Source: Deltaproteobacteria bacterium
GTDB taxonomy: Bacteria > Desulfobacterota > B13-G15
Direction: 5' to 3'
DNA: 6,391 nucleotides
Assembly: GCA_003646705.1 (NCBI GenBank)
Contig: QMLK01000063.1
Location: forward strand, 1 to 6,391
The translations under genes and the position numbers were made by a program. Positions within the stretch are counted from its first letter, which is position 1. The number at the start of each line of letters is the position of its first letter. Positions 1-5,876 of this stretch are shown here, in pieces. The notes beneath the pieces were generated by a model. The model was not told the origin of the DNA. It saw nothing but the letters and a program-made list of their open reading frames with translations, and made no database searches.

Positions 1-1833
1 ATCCACGTGCTCTCCTCGACCCACACGGGCCAAGAGGGGGATCCGGTGGACTACGAGTCCAAGGCGCTGCACATCTCCATGCTCGACCACGTCTGCATGG
101 AGGCCGCCGATGTGGCCCAGATCGTCGGCTTCAAGTTCCCCACCTCCAAGGCAGATACCCCCATCGTCGATCTGGGTTGGGGGGCGGTGGACAAGTCCAA
201 GCCGGTGATCCTCGTTGTGGGGCACAACCCCGCCTGTTCCACTGAGGTCATAGACTACCTCAGGAAGGAGGGCTTAGAGGATAAGGTCGAGGTGTGTGGC
301 ATCTGCTGCACCGCCCTCGAGACCACCCGTTACAGCGACAAGGCCAAGATCGTGGGACCGCTATCGAGGCAGCTCTTCTTCGTCCGGACGGGGATCGCCG
401 ATGTGATCGTGGCCGACGAGCAGTGCATCAGGACCGACCTCACCATAGAGGCCTCCAAGGTCGGCTCTGTGGTGATCGCCTCCTCCGATAAGGCCTGTCG
501 GGGCCTTGAGGAGGTGAGCGAGCGGCCCACTGATGAGGTGGTCAGAGAGATGGTGGATCAGAGGAAGCACTTCCTGATCCTCGACCACCGAAAGGCCGCC
601 GAGGTGGCGGTGAAGGCCGCCCTTGAGCTTGCGCCCAAGAGGAAGGCCGAGAAGGAGCTCATGACCCCGGAGCAGGCCAAAGAGGCCGCCAAGGCCTGCA
701 AGGCCTGTCGCAACTGCGAGCAGGTTTGTCCAAACCTGTTGCCGCTCATGGAGGCGGTGCAGAAGGCCGCCGAAGGCGACTTCGAGGGGCTCAAGTGGTG
801 CTTTGAGCGCTGCATCGGCTGCGGCAAATGCGAGGAGGCCTGCACCCACGGGGTACCCTTCCAGAGGATGTTCCAGTCCGTGGCCAGTTGGGAGACGTGG
901 AAGTGTCGGGCGGGCCGCGGGCCCGTGATGGACACCGAGATCCGTAAGGTGGGCGCTCCCATAGTGCTCGGCACCATCCCCGGGGTGATCGCCTTTGTGG
1001 GCTGCTCCAACTTCCCGGAAGAGATAGATGAGGTGGCCGAGATGGTGGAGGAGTTCGCCCGCAGGAAGTACATCGTGGTTCTCACGGGTTGCTCGGCCAT
1101 GGTGGCGGGGATGAGGAAGGACAAGGATGGTCTGACCGTCTATGAGAAGTTCCCGCCAGACTTCGATGCTGGAGGCGTAGTGAACATTGGTTCTTGCGTA
1201 TCTAACGCCCATATCTCCGGGGCTGGCATGAAGATCGCCAACATCTTCGCCAACCTCCCCCTCAGGGCCAACTACGAGGTGATCGCCGACTACGTGTTGA
1301 ACCGCGTAGGCGCCTGCGGGGTGGCCTGGGGGGCCATGAGTCAGAAGGCGGCCTCCATCGGTACCGGCTTCAACCGTCTGGGGGTCCCTGTGGTCCTGGG
1401 TCCCCATTCCTCCAAGTACCGCAGGCAGTACCTGAGCCGCAAGGAGGAGGACGACTGGACGGTGATGGACGGAAGGAAGAAGGAGCTGGTCGATACTCAG
1501 GAGCCCACGCCTGAGCACCTCTGCATCGTGGTGGAGTCCAAGGAGCGGGCCATGGTCACCATAGCCAAGCTCTGCATGCGCAAGAACGACACGCCTCAGG
1601 GGCGCCAGATAAAGTTGAACCACTACATAGACCTCCACAAGAGGCTGATCGGTGGGTTGCCCCCCGACCTCCATCACTTCGTCAGGACCGAGCGCGACAT
1701 CCCCATGTTCTTCAAGCGCGAGGTCCTGGCCTTCCTCAAGGAGAAGGGGTGGCAGAGGAAACCGGTGCTGAGCCTGCCCACCTTCATCGGGACCTATCCC
1801 ACCAAGGTGCCCATAGAGGCCGTGATAAGGTAA
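1..1833 (+). CDS. cdhA: CODH/ACS complex alpha subunit, archaeal-type Ni-Fe carbon monoxide dehydrogenase (5'-truncated by window edge)
   Basis: Catalyses CO2 + 2e- to CO at the Ni-Fe-S C-cluster, feeding CO to acetyl-CoA synthase. The frame is open from base 1, so the GTG at 7 is probably not the start. Family members are roughly 750-800 residues, and about 610 codons are visible. The N-terminal part that carries the B/D-cluster cysteines is therefore missing. All six C-cluster ligands can be matched: His in VGHNP (223), Cys in GICCTA (304 or 307), EQC (424), VGCSN (1003), TGCSA (1090) and GSCVSN (1195). The catalytic-type Lys in MSQKA is at 1345. Between them is a ferredoxin-like insert with two [4Fe-4S] motifs, CKACRNCEQVCP (Cys 697, 706, 715, 727) and CIGCGKCEEAC (Cys 811, 820, 829, 841). 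This insert distinguishes archaeal-type CdhA from bacterial CooS/AcsA. It is the first visible gene of the operon, 16 bases before cdhB. Family assignment is very secure. Confidence 0.96.
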   Translation: MHVLSSTHTGQEGDPVDYESKALHISMLDHVCMEAADVAQIVGFKFPTSKADTPIVDLGWGAVDKSKPVILVVGHNPACSTEVIDYLRKEGLEDKVEVCGICCTALETTRYSDKAKIVGPLSRQLFFVRTGIADVIVADEQCIRTDLTIEASKVGSVVIASSDKACRGLEEVSERPTDEVVREMVDQRKHFLILDHRKAAEVAVKAALELAPKRKAEKELMTPEQAKEAAKACKACRNCEQVCPNLLPLMEAVQKAAEGDFEGLKWCFERCIGCGKCEEACTHGVPFQRMFQSVASWETWKCRAGRGPVMDTEIRKVGAPIVLGTIPGVIAFVGCSNFPEEIDEVAEMVEEFARRKYIVVLTGCSAMVAGMRKDKDGLTVYEKFPPDFDAGGVVNIGSCVSNAHISGAGMKIANIFANLPLRANYEVIADYVLNRVGACGVAWGAMSQKAASIGTGFNRLGVPVVLGPHSSKYRRQYLSRKEEDDWTVMDGRKKELVDTQEPTPEHLCIVVESKERAMVTIAKLCMRKNDTPQGRQIKLNHYIDLHKRLIGGLPPDLHHFVRTERDIPMFFKREVLAFLKEKGWQRKPVLSLPTFIGTYPTKVPIEAVIR

Positions 1834-1849
1834 GAAAGGAGGAGGAGAG

Positions 1850-2395
1850 ATGGCTCTGCCGTACCACAAGGTGAACGTCCTGACGGGCTTTAAGGCCGCC
1901 GCGGAGATGAAGGACCCGAAGCCCCTGGCCAAGGTGATAAAGAAGGCCTCCAGGCCCCTCTTGGTCATCGGGCCTCGGGCCCTTACGGTCCAGATAGAGG
2001 GTAAGCCCTTCATCGAGTACCTGGTGGAGATCGCCAAGGCCGCCGACATCCCCATCTGTGCCACGGCCCACACCAAGGGTAAGGTGGAAGAGCTGGAGGC
2101 CACCGCCGAGAGCACCTACGACATCATGGAGATCATCAACCACCTGAAGGACCCGGAGTGGAAGGGACTGAGGGGTCAGGGGTGTCACGACTTGGTGATC
2201 TTCGGCGGCTTCAGGACGGACATCGGCAACCAGGGGCTCTCTACGCTCAAGCACTTCGCCCCTCACCTCAGGACCATGACGCTCTGCAAGTTCTACTACC
2301 CCAATGCGACATTCTCGCTTCCGAACTTCAAGAAGGACGAGGAGTGGAAGGCCCTGCTCGAGGGCCTCATCCAGGAGTTGAAGGAAGCTCAATAA
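1850..2395 (+). CDS. cdhB: CODH/ACS complex epsilon subunit
   Basis: Small subunit that binds CdhA to form the alpha2-epsilon2 CODH component; its exact role (possibly electron transfer to flavin, or stabilisation) is unsettled in the family. The 181-residue length matches the usual ~170 residues. Recognisable features are the RPLLVIGPRAL strand-loop near residues 37-47, typical of its nucleotide-binding-like (DHS) fold, ADIPICATAHTKG in the middle, and the conserved C-terminal stretch with GGFRTDIGNQGLSTLK followed by KFYYPNATFSLPN. The ATG is preceded by a strong AAAGGAGG at 1835-1842 with 7-base spacing. It lies between cdhA (16-base gap) and cdhC (19-base gap), the same order as in methanogen cdh operons. 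The CooS/AcsA-type bacterial system has no counterpart of this subunit, so its presence supports the archaeal-type classification of the whole complex. Confidence 0.93.
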   Translation: MALPYHKVNVLTGFKAAAEMKDPKPLAKVIKKASRPLLVIGPRALTVQIEGKPFIEYLVEIAKAADIPICATAHTKGKVEELEATAESTYDIMEIINHLKDPEWKGLRGQGCHDLVIFGGFRTDIGNQGLSTLKHFAPHLRTMTLCKFYYPNATFSLPNFKKDEEWKALLEGLIQELKEAQ

Positions 2396-2414
2396 AACTT
2401 AGGGAGGGAAGGAG

Positions 2415-3671
2415 ATGGAGTTCCACGTAGATATTGGACCTCAGTACGAAGGGGAAAGGGTCAGGAAGGAGGACCTCTATGTGGAGTTCGGAGGTCCTAA
2501 GGTGGAGTACAAGGCCGAGCTCGTCCTGATGAAGGACGCCTCCGAGATAGAGGACGAGAAGGTCTCGGTGGTAGGCCCCGACATCAAGGACCTGGAGGAG
2601 GGCGGGAGCTTTCCCCTCTTCCTCGAGATCTTCGTGGCCGGTGCCGAGTTGGAGAAGGACATGGAGCCCGTGATAGAACGGAGGCTCCACGATTTCTGCA
2701 ACTACATCGAGGGCGTCTACCACATGAACCAGCAGGACGAGATCTGGATCCGGCTCTCCAAGGACGCCTACAGCAAGGGCTTCGTGAGCTTCGAGGAGTT
2801 CGGGCAGATCCTGATCTTCGAGTACAAGAACGACATCCCCTTGATCGAGCAGATGCAGATCACCTTCTACACGGACCCCGAGAAGGTAAAGGAGAAGGTG
2901 GAGGTCGCCAGGGGCGTCTACGAGGAGCGCCGTGCCAGGGCCAGGGGGCTCAAGGAGGAGGACGTGGAGGAGTTTTACGGCTGCGTGCTCTGTCAGAGCT
3001 TCGCTCCCACCCACTGCTGTGTCATCACCCCGGAGAGGATCGCCAACTGCGGGGCCATCAACTGGTTCGATGGCAGGGCTGCCTCCAAGATGGACCCCGA
3101 GGGCCCGATCTTCCCCGTCCCCAAGGGCAAACTCCTGGGGAGGGTCAGGGGCGAGTACGAGGGGGTAAACCAGGTGGTCCAGGAGCGCTCCATGGGCGGC
3201 ACCGAGAGGGTCTGGATCCATTCGGCCCTCGAGTACCCCCACACCTCCTGTGGGTGCTTCCAGGCGCTTTGCTTCTACATCCCAGAGGTCGACGCCTTTG
3301 GGATCGTGCACCGGGACTACAAGGGCGAGACCCCCTTGGGGATGCCCTTCAGCACCATGGCCGGTGAGGCCTCCGGTGGCCGGCAGGTGGAGGGGATGTG
3401 CGGTATGGCCCTGGAGTACATGCGTTCGCCCAAGTTCATGCAGTACGACGGAGGTATCAAGCGGATAGTCTGGATGCCCAAGGACATTAAGGAGCGTTTC
3501 AAGGACGCCATCCCCGAGGACCTCTACGACAAGATCGCCACCGAGGAGGACACCACCGACCCCAACCAGTTGGCCGAGTGGCTCGAGGAGAGGGGTCACC
3601 CATGGATCACCGGGGAGGCCCAGGAGGAACTGGAGGAGTTGAGGGCTCAGGACGAGGAAGGATTGGAATAA
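2415..3671 (+). CDS. cdhC: Acetyl-CoA synthase, CODH/ACS beta subunit (compact archaeal-type)
   Basis: Condenses CO, a corrinoid-bound methyl group and CoA into acetyl-CoA at the A-cluster (Ni-Ni-[4Fe-4S]), or cleaves acetyl-CoA in reverse. The A-cluster set is complete: Cys190, Cys193, Cys202, Cys212 and the Cys279-Gly280-Cys281 motif. The spacing (3, 9, 10 and 86 residues) is the same as in Moorella ACS as I recall it (Cys506/509/518/528 and 595-597), including the Phe three residues after the bridging Cys (Phe196, equivalent to Phe512). At 418 residues it lacks the ~310-residue N-terminal CODH-docking domain of the long bacterial AcsB. The N-terminal half (FHVDIGPQYEGERVRKEDLY onward) starts in the corrinoid-protein-interaction region typical of CdhC. 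The C-terminus is short and rich in Glu. The start has GGGAGG upstream at 2402-2407. It is followed 13 bases later by the corrinoid protein gene, its methyl donor. Confidence 0.95.
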   Translation: MEFHVDIGPQYEGERVRKEDLYVEFGGPKVEYKAELVLMKDASEIEDEKVSVVGPDIKDLEEGGSFPLFLEIFVAGAELEKDMEPVIERRLHDFCNYIEGVYHMNQQDEIWIRLSKDAYSKGFVSFEEFGQILIFEYKNDIPLIEQMQITFYTDPEKVKEKVEVARGVYEERRARARGLKEEDVEEFYGCVLCQSFAPTHCCVITPERIANCGAINWFDGRAASKMDPEGPIFPVPKGKLLGRVRGEYEGVNQVVQERSMGGTERVWIHSALEYPHTSCGCFQALCFYIPEVDAFGIVHRDYKGETPLGMPFSTMAGEASGGRQVEGMCGMALEYMRSPKFMQYDGGIKRIVWMPKDIKERFKDAIPEDLYDKIATEEDTTDPNQLAEWLEERGHPWITGEAQEELEELRAQDEEGLE

Positions 3672-3677
3672 GGAGGG
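3670..3677 (+). promoter_or_regulatory. Shine-Dalgarno of cdhE overlapping the cdhC stop codon
   Basis: AAGGAGGG begins at the second base of the cdhC TAA stop (3669-3671) and lies 7 bases before the ATG at 3685. The arrangement implies that ribosomes finishing cdhC are positioned to re-initiate on cdhE, which couples acetyl-CoA synthase and its methyl-donor protein. Confidence 0.75.
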
Positions 3678-3684
3678 GGGTCAA

Positions 3685-5040
3685 ATGGCGGTAAAAGGCG
3701 GAGACATAGCGAAACTTCTCCCAAAGAGGGCCAAGTGCAAGGAATGCGGCTTCCCCACCTGTTTCGCCTTCGCCATGAAGGTGGCCTCAGGGGGGGCTGA
3801 CATCGACAAGTGTCCCTATCTGGACGAGGAGACTAAGGAGAAGATCCGGGAGATGCTCGCCCCGCCCATCCTCCCTGTCACCCTGGGCAAGGGCGAGAGG
3901 GCCTTCGTGATCGGCGACGAAGAGGTGATGTTCCGCCACGAGAAGACCTTCTTCCACCAGCCGGGCATCGGCATCCTCATCAAGGACACGGAGCCCGAGG
4001 GCGAATGGGAGAGGAAGCTCAAGGCGGTCCTCGAGATGAGCTTCGAGAGGATCGGGCGGACCATAAGGCCGGATCTGGCGGTGCTTGAGGCCTCATCCGG
4101 CGACGAGGGGAAGTTCCTCTCCTTGGTGAAGAGGGCCTTGGACAGCTCGCCCGATCTGCCCCTGGTGTTCATGGCCCCGGTGGATCTCGCCGCTAAAGCC
4201 GTCGAGGTGTGCGGGGCAGACCGCAGACCCCTGATCTACGCGGTGACCAAGGAGGACCTGGATCAGCACCTGCCCAAGCTCAAGGAGCTCGGGGTCCCCG
4301 TGGCGGTCAAGGGCGCCTTGGAGGAGTTGCCCGAGGTCACGGAGAAGCTGAAGGAGGCGGGCCTCAAGGAGCTGGTGCTGGATACCGGCTCGAGGGAGCT
4401 ATGGGACGCGGTGAAGGATCAGATCCTGTTGAGGAGGGCCGCCCTGAAGCAGGGCTTCAGACCTCTGGGCTACCCCACCATCACCTTTCCCTGCTTCATG
4501 GCCGAGGACCTCGAGCAGCAGTACCTCTTCGCGGCGGCCTTCGTGGTGCGCTACGCGGGGATCATCGTGCTGAGCGACTTCGTGGAGGATTACCTCTATC
4601 CGCTGCTGACCCTGAGGATGAACATCTACTCGGATCCGCGGGTGCCCATGACGGTGGAGGCCAAGGTCTACGAGATCAACGCCCCGACGCCTGAGGCCCC
4701 GGTGCTGGTCACCACCAACTTCGCCCTGACCTACTTCGCCGTGGCCTCCGAGACAGAGGCCACCAAGGTGCCGGCCTATCTGGTGGTGCAGGACACCGAG
4801 GGTCTCTGCGTCCTTGCCGCCTGGTCCACGGGGAAGTTCAGCGGGGAGACCATCGGCGAGTTCGTCAAGAAGGCCGGCCTTGAGGAGAAGGTGAAGAGCC
4901 GCAAGATCGTGATCCCCGGGCTTTTGGCCAGGATCAAGGGGGAGCTGGAGGACGAGTTGCCCGGTTGGGAGGTGATCGTGGGACCGAGGGAGGCCTCAGG
5001 GCTGTCCGCCTTCCTGCCGGATCTCGCCGGGAGGAGGTGA
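3685..5040 (+). CDS. cdhE: Corrinoid iron-sulfur protein large (gamma) subunit of CODH/ACS
   Basis: Carries the methyl group on cobalt from methyl-tetrahydro(metha)pterin or methyl-THF to the ACS A-cluster. The N-terminal domain binds one [4Fe-4S] cluster that reactivates Co(II): Cys18, Cys21, Cys26 and Cys43, in CKECGFPTC then DKCPYL, within two residues of the positions I recall for Moorella AcsC. Residues of about 90-320 form the TIM-barrel-like region. The C-terminal corrinoid-binding domain is recognisable from TTNFALTYF (Thr343 onward), AWSTGKFSGETI, IPG (410-412) and VGPREASGL. The length of 451 residues is normal. The small subunit CdhD/AcsD, needed for the heterodimer, is not in the window and must lie upstream or downstream. 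The last codons contain the ribosome site of the next gene, whose ATG is one base past this stop. The bacterial symbol is acsC. Confidence 0.95.
   Translation: MAVKGGDIAKLLPKRAKCKECGFPTCFAFAMKVASGGADIDKCPYLDEETKEKIREMLAPPILPVTLGKGERAFVIGDEEVMFRHEKTFFHQPGIGILIKDTEPEGEWERKLKAVLEMSFERIGRTIRPDLAVLEASSGDEGKFLSLVKRALDSSPDLPLVFMAPVDLAAKAVEVCGADRRPLIYAVTKEDLDQHLPKLKELGVPVAVKGALEELPEVTEKLKEAGLKELVLDTGSRELWDAVKDQILLRRAALKQGFRPLGYPTITFPCFMAEDLEQQYLFAAAFVVRYAGIIVLSDFVEDYLYPLLTLRMNIYSDPRVPMTVEAKVYEINAPTPEAPVLVTTNFALTYFAVASETEATKVPAYLVVQDTEGLCVLAAWSTGKFSGETIGEFVKKAGLEEKVKSRKIVIPGLLARIKGELEDELPGWEVIVGPREASGLSAFLPDLAGRR
5033..5040 (+). promoter_or_regulatory. Shine-Dalgarno for the NuoE-like gene, inside the end of cdhE
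   Basis: GGAGGTGA forms the last codons and the stop of cdhE, only a few bases before the ATG at 5042. With a one-base gap between stop and start, translation of the redox subunit is probably coupled to the corrinoid protein gene. This is the best sequence evidence that the NuoE/NuoF pair belongs to the CODH/ACS operon. Confidence 0.75.
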
Positions 5041-5041
5041 G

Positions 5042-5563
5042 ATGGCGAAGGAGGAAGCCGAAGTAGTTGGAGAGGTCCTCTCCTCCTTCCCCAGAGAGCG
5101 GCGGTACCTGATCAGGATCCTTCAGGGCATCCAGTCCAAGGCGGGCTACCTCCCCGAGGAGGCGATGGGGGAGGTAGCCCGTTTTTTGGGGATCTCTGAG
5201 GCAGAGGTCTTCGGTGTAGCCACCTTCTACAACCAGTTCCGCTTCATACCCCTCGGGAGGTTCCACATCGTGGTGTGCATGGGCACGGCCTGCCATTCCC
5301 TCGGGGGGCAGTTGGTGCTGGACGGCTTCGAGCGGGAGCTGGACATCAAGGTGGGGGGGATAACGCCCGACAGGGAGTACTCGCTGGACCGGGTGGGCTG
5401 CATCGGCTGCTGCACCAAGGCCCCCGTGGTGGTGGTCAACGACAGGATCTATCCGAAGATGACCCCCTACAAGGTGGAGGAGGTCTTGGCGAAGCTCAAG
5501 GCCTCAGGGGAAGCCGAAGCGGAGGGCGATGGACTGGGAGGAGATACAGAGGAGGGCCTCTGA
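5042..5563 (+). CDS. NuoE/HndA-like [2Fe-2S] thioredoxin-fold subunit of an NAD(P)H-linked oxidoreductase
   Basis: Electron-transfer subunit of the 24-kDa NADH dehydrogenase family, found in complex I, soluble HydABC/Hnd hydrogenases and NAD(P)-dependent formate dehydrogenases. The N-terminal helical part (ILQGIQSKAGYLPEEAM, then GISEAEVFGVATFYNQF) is a family hallmark. The four [2Fe-2S] ligands are all present: Cys79 and Cys84 in CMGTAC, and Cys120 and Cys124 in CIGCC. The core length is ordinary. Residues from about 155 onward form a Gly/Glu-rich tail without recognisable domain content, and the coding sequence of this tail overlaps the start of the next gene by 35 bases. No membrane segments are seen. 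The adjacent NuoF-like gene suggests a soluble diaphorase module. Which enzyme it serves cannot be told from this window. A terminator-like hairpin lies within codons 34-49. Confidence 0.92.
   Translation: MAKEEAEVVGEVLSSFPRERRYLIRILQGIQSKAGYLPEEAMGEVARFLGISEAEVFGVATFYNQFRFIPLGRFHIVVCMGTACHSLGGQLVLDGFERELDIKVGGITPDREYSLDRVGCIGCCTKAPVVVVNDRIYPKMTPYKVEEVLAKLKASGEAEAEGDGLGGDTEEGL
5142..5187 (+). terminator. Intrinsic-terminator-like hairpin with T6 tract inside the NuoE-like gene
   Basis: The 5' arm CGGGCTACCTCCCC (5142-5155) is perfectly complementary to the 3' arm GGGGAGGTAGCCCG (5168-5181): 14 base pairs, mostly G-C, around a 12-base loop (5156-5167). It is followed directly by TTTTTT (5182-5187). 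This is the textbook form of a Rho-independent terminator on the + strand, but it lies wholly within coding sequence (AGYLPEEAMGEVARFLG). It is the only run of six T in the window. Translating ribosomes would normally mask it, so it could act as an attenuator or a polarity site when translation lags. Structure is seen directly; function is inferred. Confidence 0.55.
5521..5526 (+). promoter_or_regulatory. Shine-Dalgarno for the NuoF-like gene, inside the NuoE-like gene
   Basis: GGAGGG lies two to four bases upstream of the ATG at 5529, within the 3' end of the NuoE-like gene. The spacing is short. The ATG is nevertheless preferred because the encoded N-terminus (MDWEEIQRRASERWEAL) leads naturally into the thioredoxin-like domain. 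The result is a 35-base overlap between the two genes and likely translational coupling. Confidence 0.5.
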
Positions 5564-5876
5564 ACGTTGGGAGGCCTTGCAGGAAGCCCCCATCCACATC
5601 CGGGTGGGTACTCCGACCTGTGGCAGGGCAGCCGGGGCCCTGGAGACGTTGCAGTACTTCCGGGAGCGGCTCCAAAAGGAGGGGATAGAGGCCGAGGTCA
5701 CCGAGGTGGGGTGCATGGGCCTCTGTTTCGCTGAGCCTCTGGTGATCATCTCTAAGCCTGACTCCGGCTTCCCCCCATCTGCTACAGGAACGTGCTGTAC
5801 GACGAGGTGCAGAAGCTGGTGGAGAACTACCTCATCGGGGACGATCCTTGTTTGGAGCTGGCCCTGGGGACGGTAG
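5529..5876 (+). CDS. NuoF/HndC-like NAD(P)H-oxidoreductase flavoprotein subunit, 5' fragment before a frameshift
   Basis: As the bases stand, this frame encodes 115 residues. Residues 1 to about 83 are the N-terminal thioredoxin-like domain that precedes the 51-kDa flavoprotein core in HndC/HydB/HoxF-type proteins: RVGTPTCGRAAGALE, then VTEVGCMGLCFAEPLVIISKP. Cysteines 31, 62 and 66 correspond to three of the usual four [2Fe-2S] ligands; the first position is Val26. After GFPP the frame goes wrong: residues 84-115 (Trp, Thr and Cys-rich) resemble no family member, and the stop is TAG at 5874-5876. The native continuation is found one frame away from 5777. The gene overlaps the preceding NuoE-like gene by 35 bases. 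It should be read together with the downstream fragment as one gene broken by a single-base indel at 5771-5776. Confidence 0.85.
   Translation: MDWEEIQRRASERWEALQEAPIHIRVGTPTCGRAAGALETLQYFRERLQKEGIEAEVTEVGCMGLCFAEPLVIISKPDSGFPPSATGTCCTTRCRSWWRTTSSGTILVWSWPWGR
5771..5776 (+). other. Single-base frameshift site at a C6 homopolymer in the NuoF-like gene
   Basis: Six C follow GGCTT. In the upstream frame the bases read Gly-Phe-Pro-Pro-Ser and then nonsense. With a seventh C (or a -1 slip) they read Gly-Phe-Pro-Pro-Ile-Cys-Tyr-Arg-Asn-Val, the expected family continuation. The downstream frame has a TGA at 5759-5761 and the upstream frame a TAG at 5874-5876, so the shift must occur between them, and the C run is the natural site. 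A sequencing or assembly homopolymer error is the simplest cause. Confidence 0.85.

Noticed and set aside
7..9. GTG as the true start of cdhA
   Set aside because: The frame is open to base 1, no ribosome site can be seen, and the family has roughly 150-200 further N-terminal residues with B/D-cluster cysteines. The gene is cut by the window.
361..2115. 584-codon open frame on the minus strand across cdhA and cdhB
   Set aside because: It lies antisense to two clearly conserved genes, crosses their boundary, and its His/Leu/Gly/Val-rich translation is what high-GC codon bias yields on the opposite strand. No domain or ribosome site supports it.
1834..2414. Promoter or terminator in the short gaps around cdhB
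   Set aside because: The gaps of 16 and 19 bases hold only purine-rich ribosome sites; no hairpin, T tract or -35/-10 pair is visible.
2367..3599. 410-codon open frame on the minus strand over cdhC
   Set aside because: Same antisense shadow effect; the translation is low-complexity Leu/Gly/Asp/Val/His and matches no family, while the + strand has a full A-cluster enzyme.
4209..4694. 161-codon + strand frame inside cdhE
   Set aside because: It is an out-of-frame Gly/Arg-rich translation inside the conserved corrinoid protein with no independent start signal.
5771..5777. Programmed -1 ribosomal frameshift at C CCC CCA
   Set aside because: The heptamer allows slippage, but no stable downstream structure or correctly spaced upstream stimulator is evident, and a one-base homopolymer error explains the data more simply.
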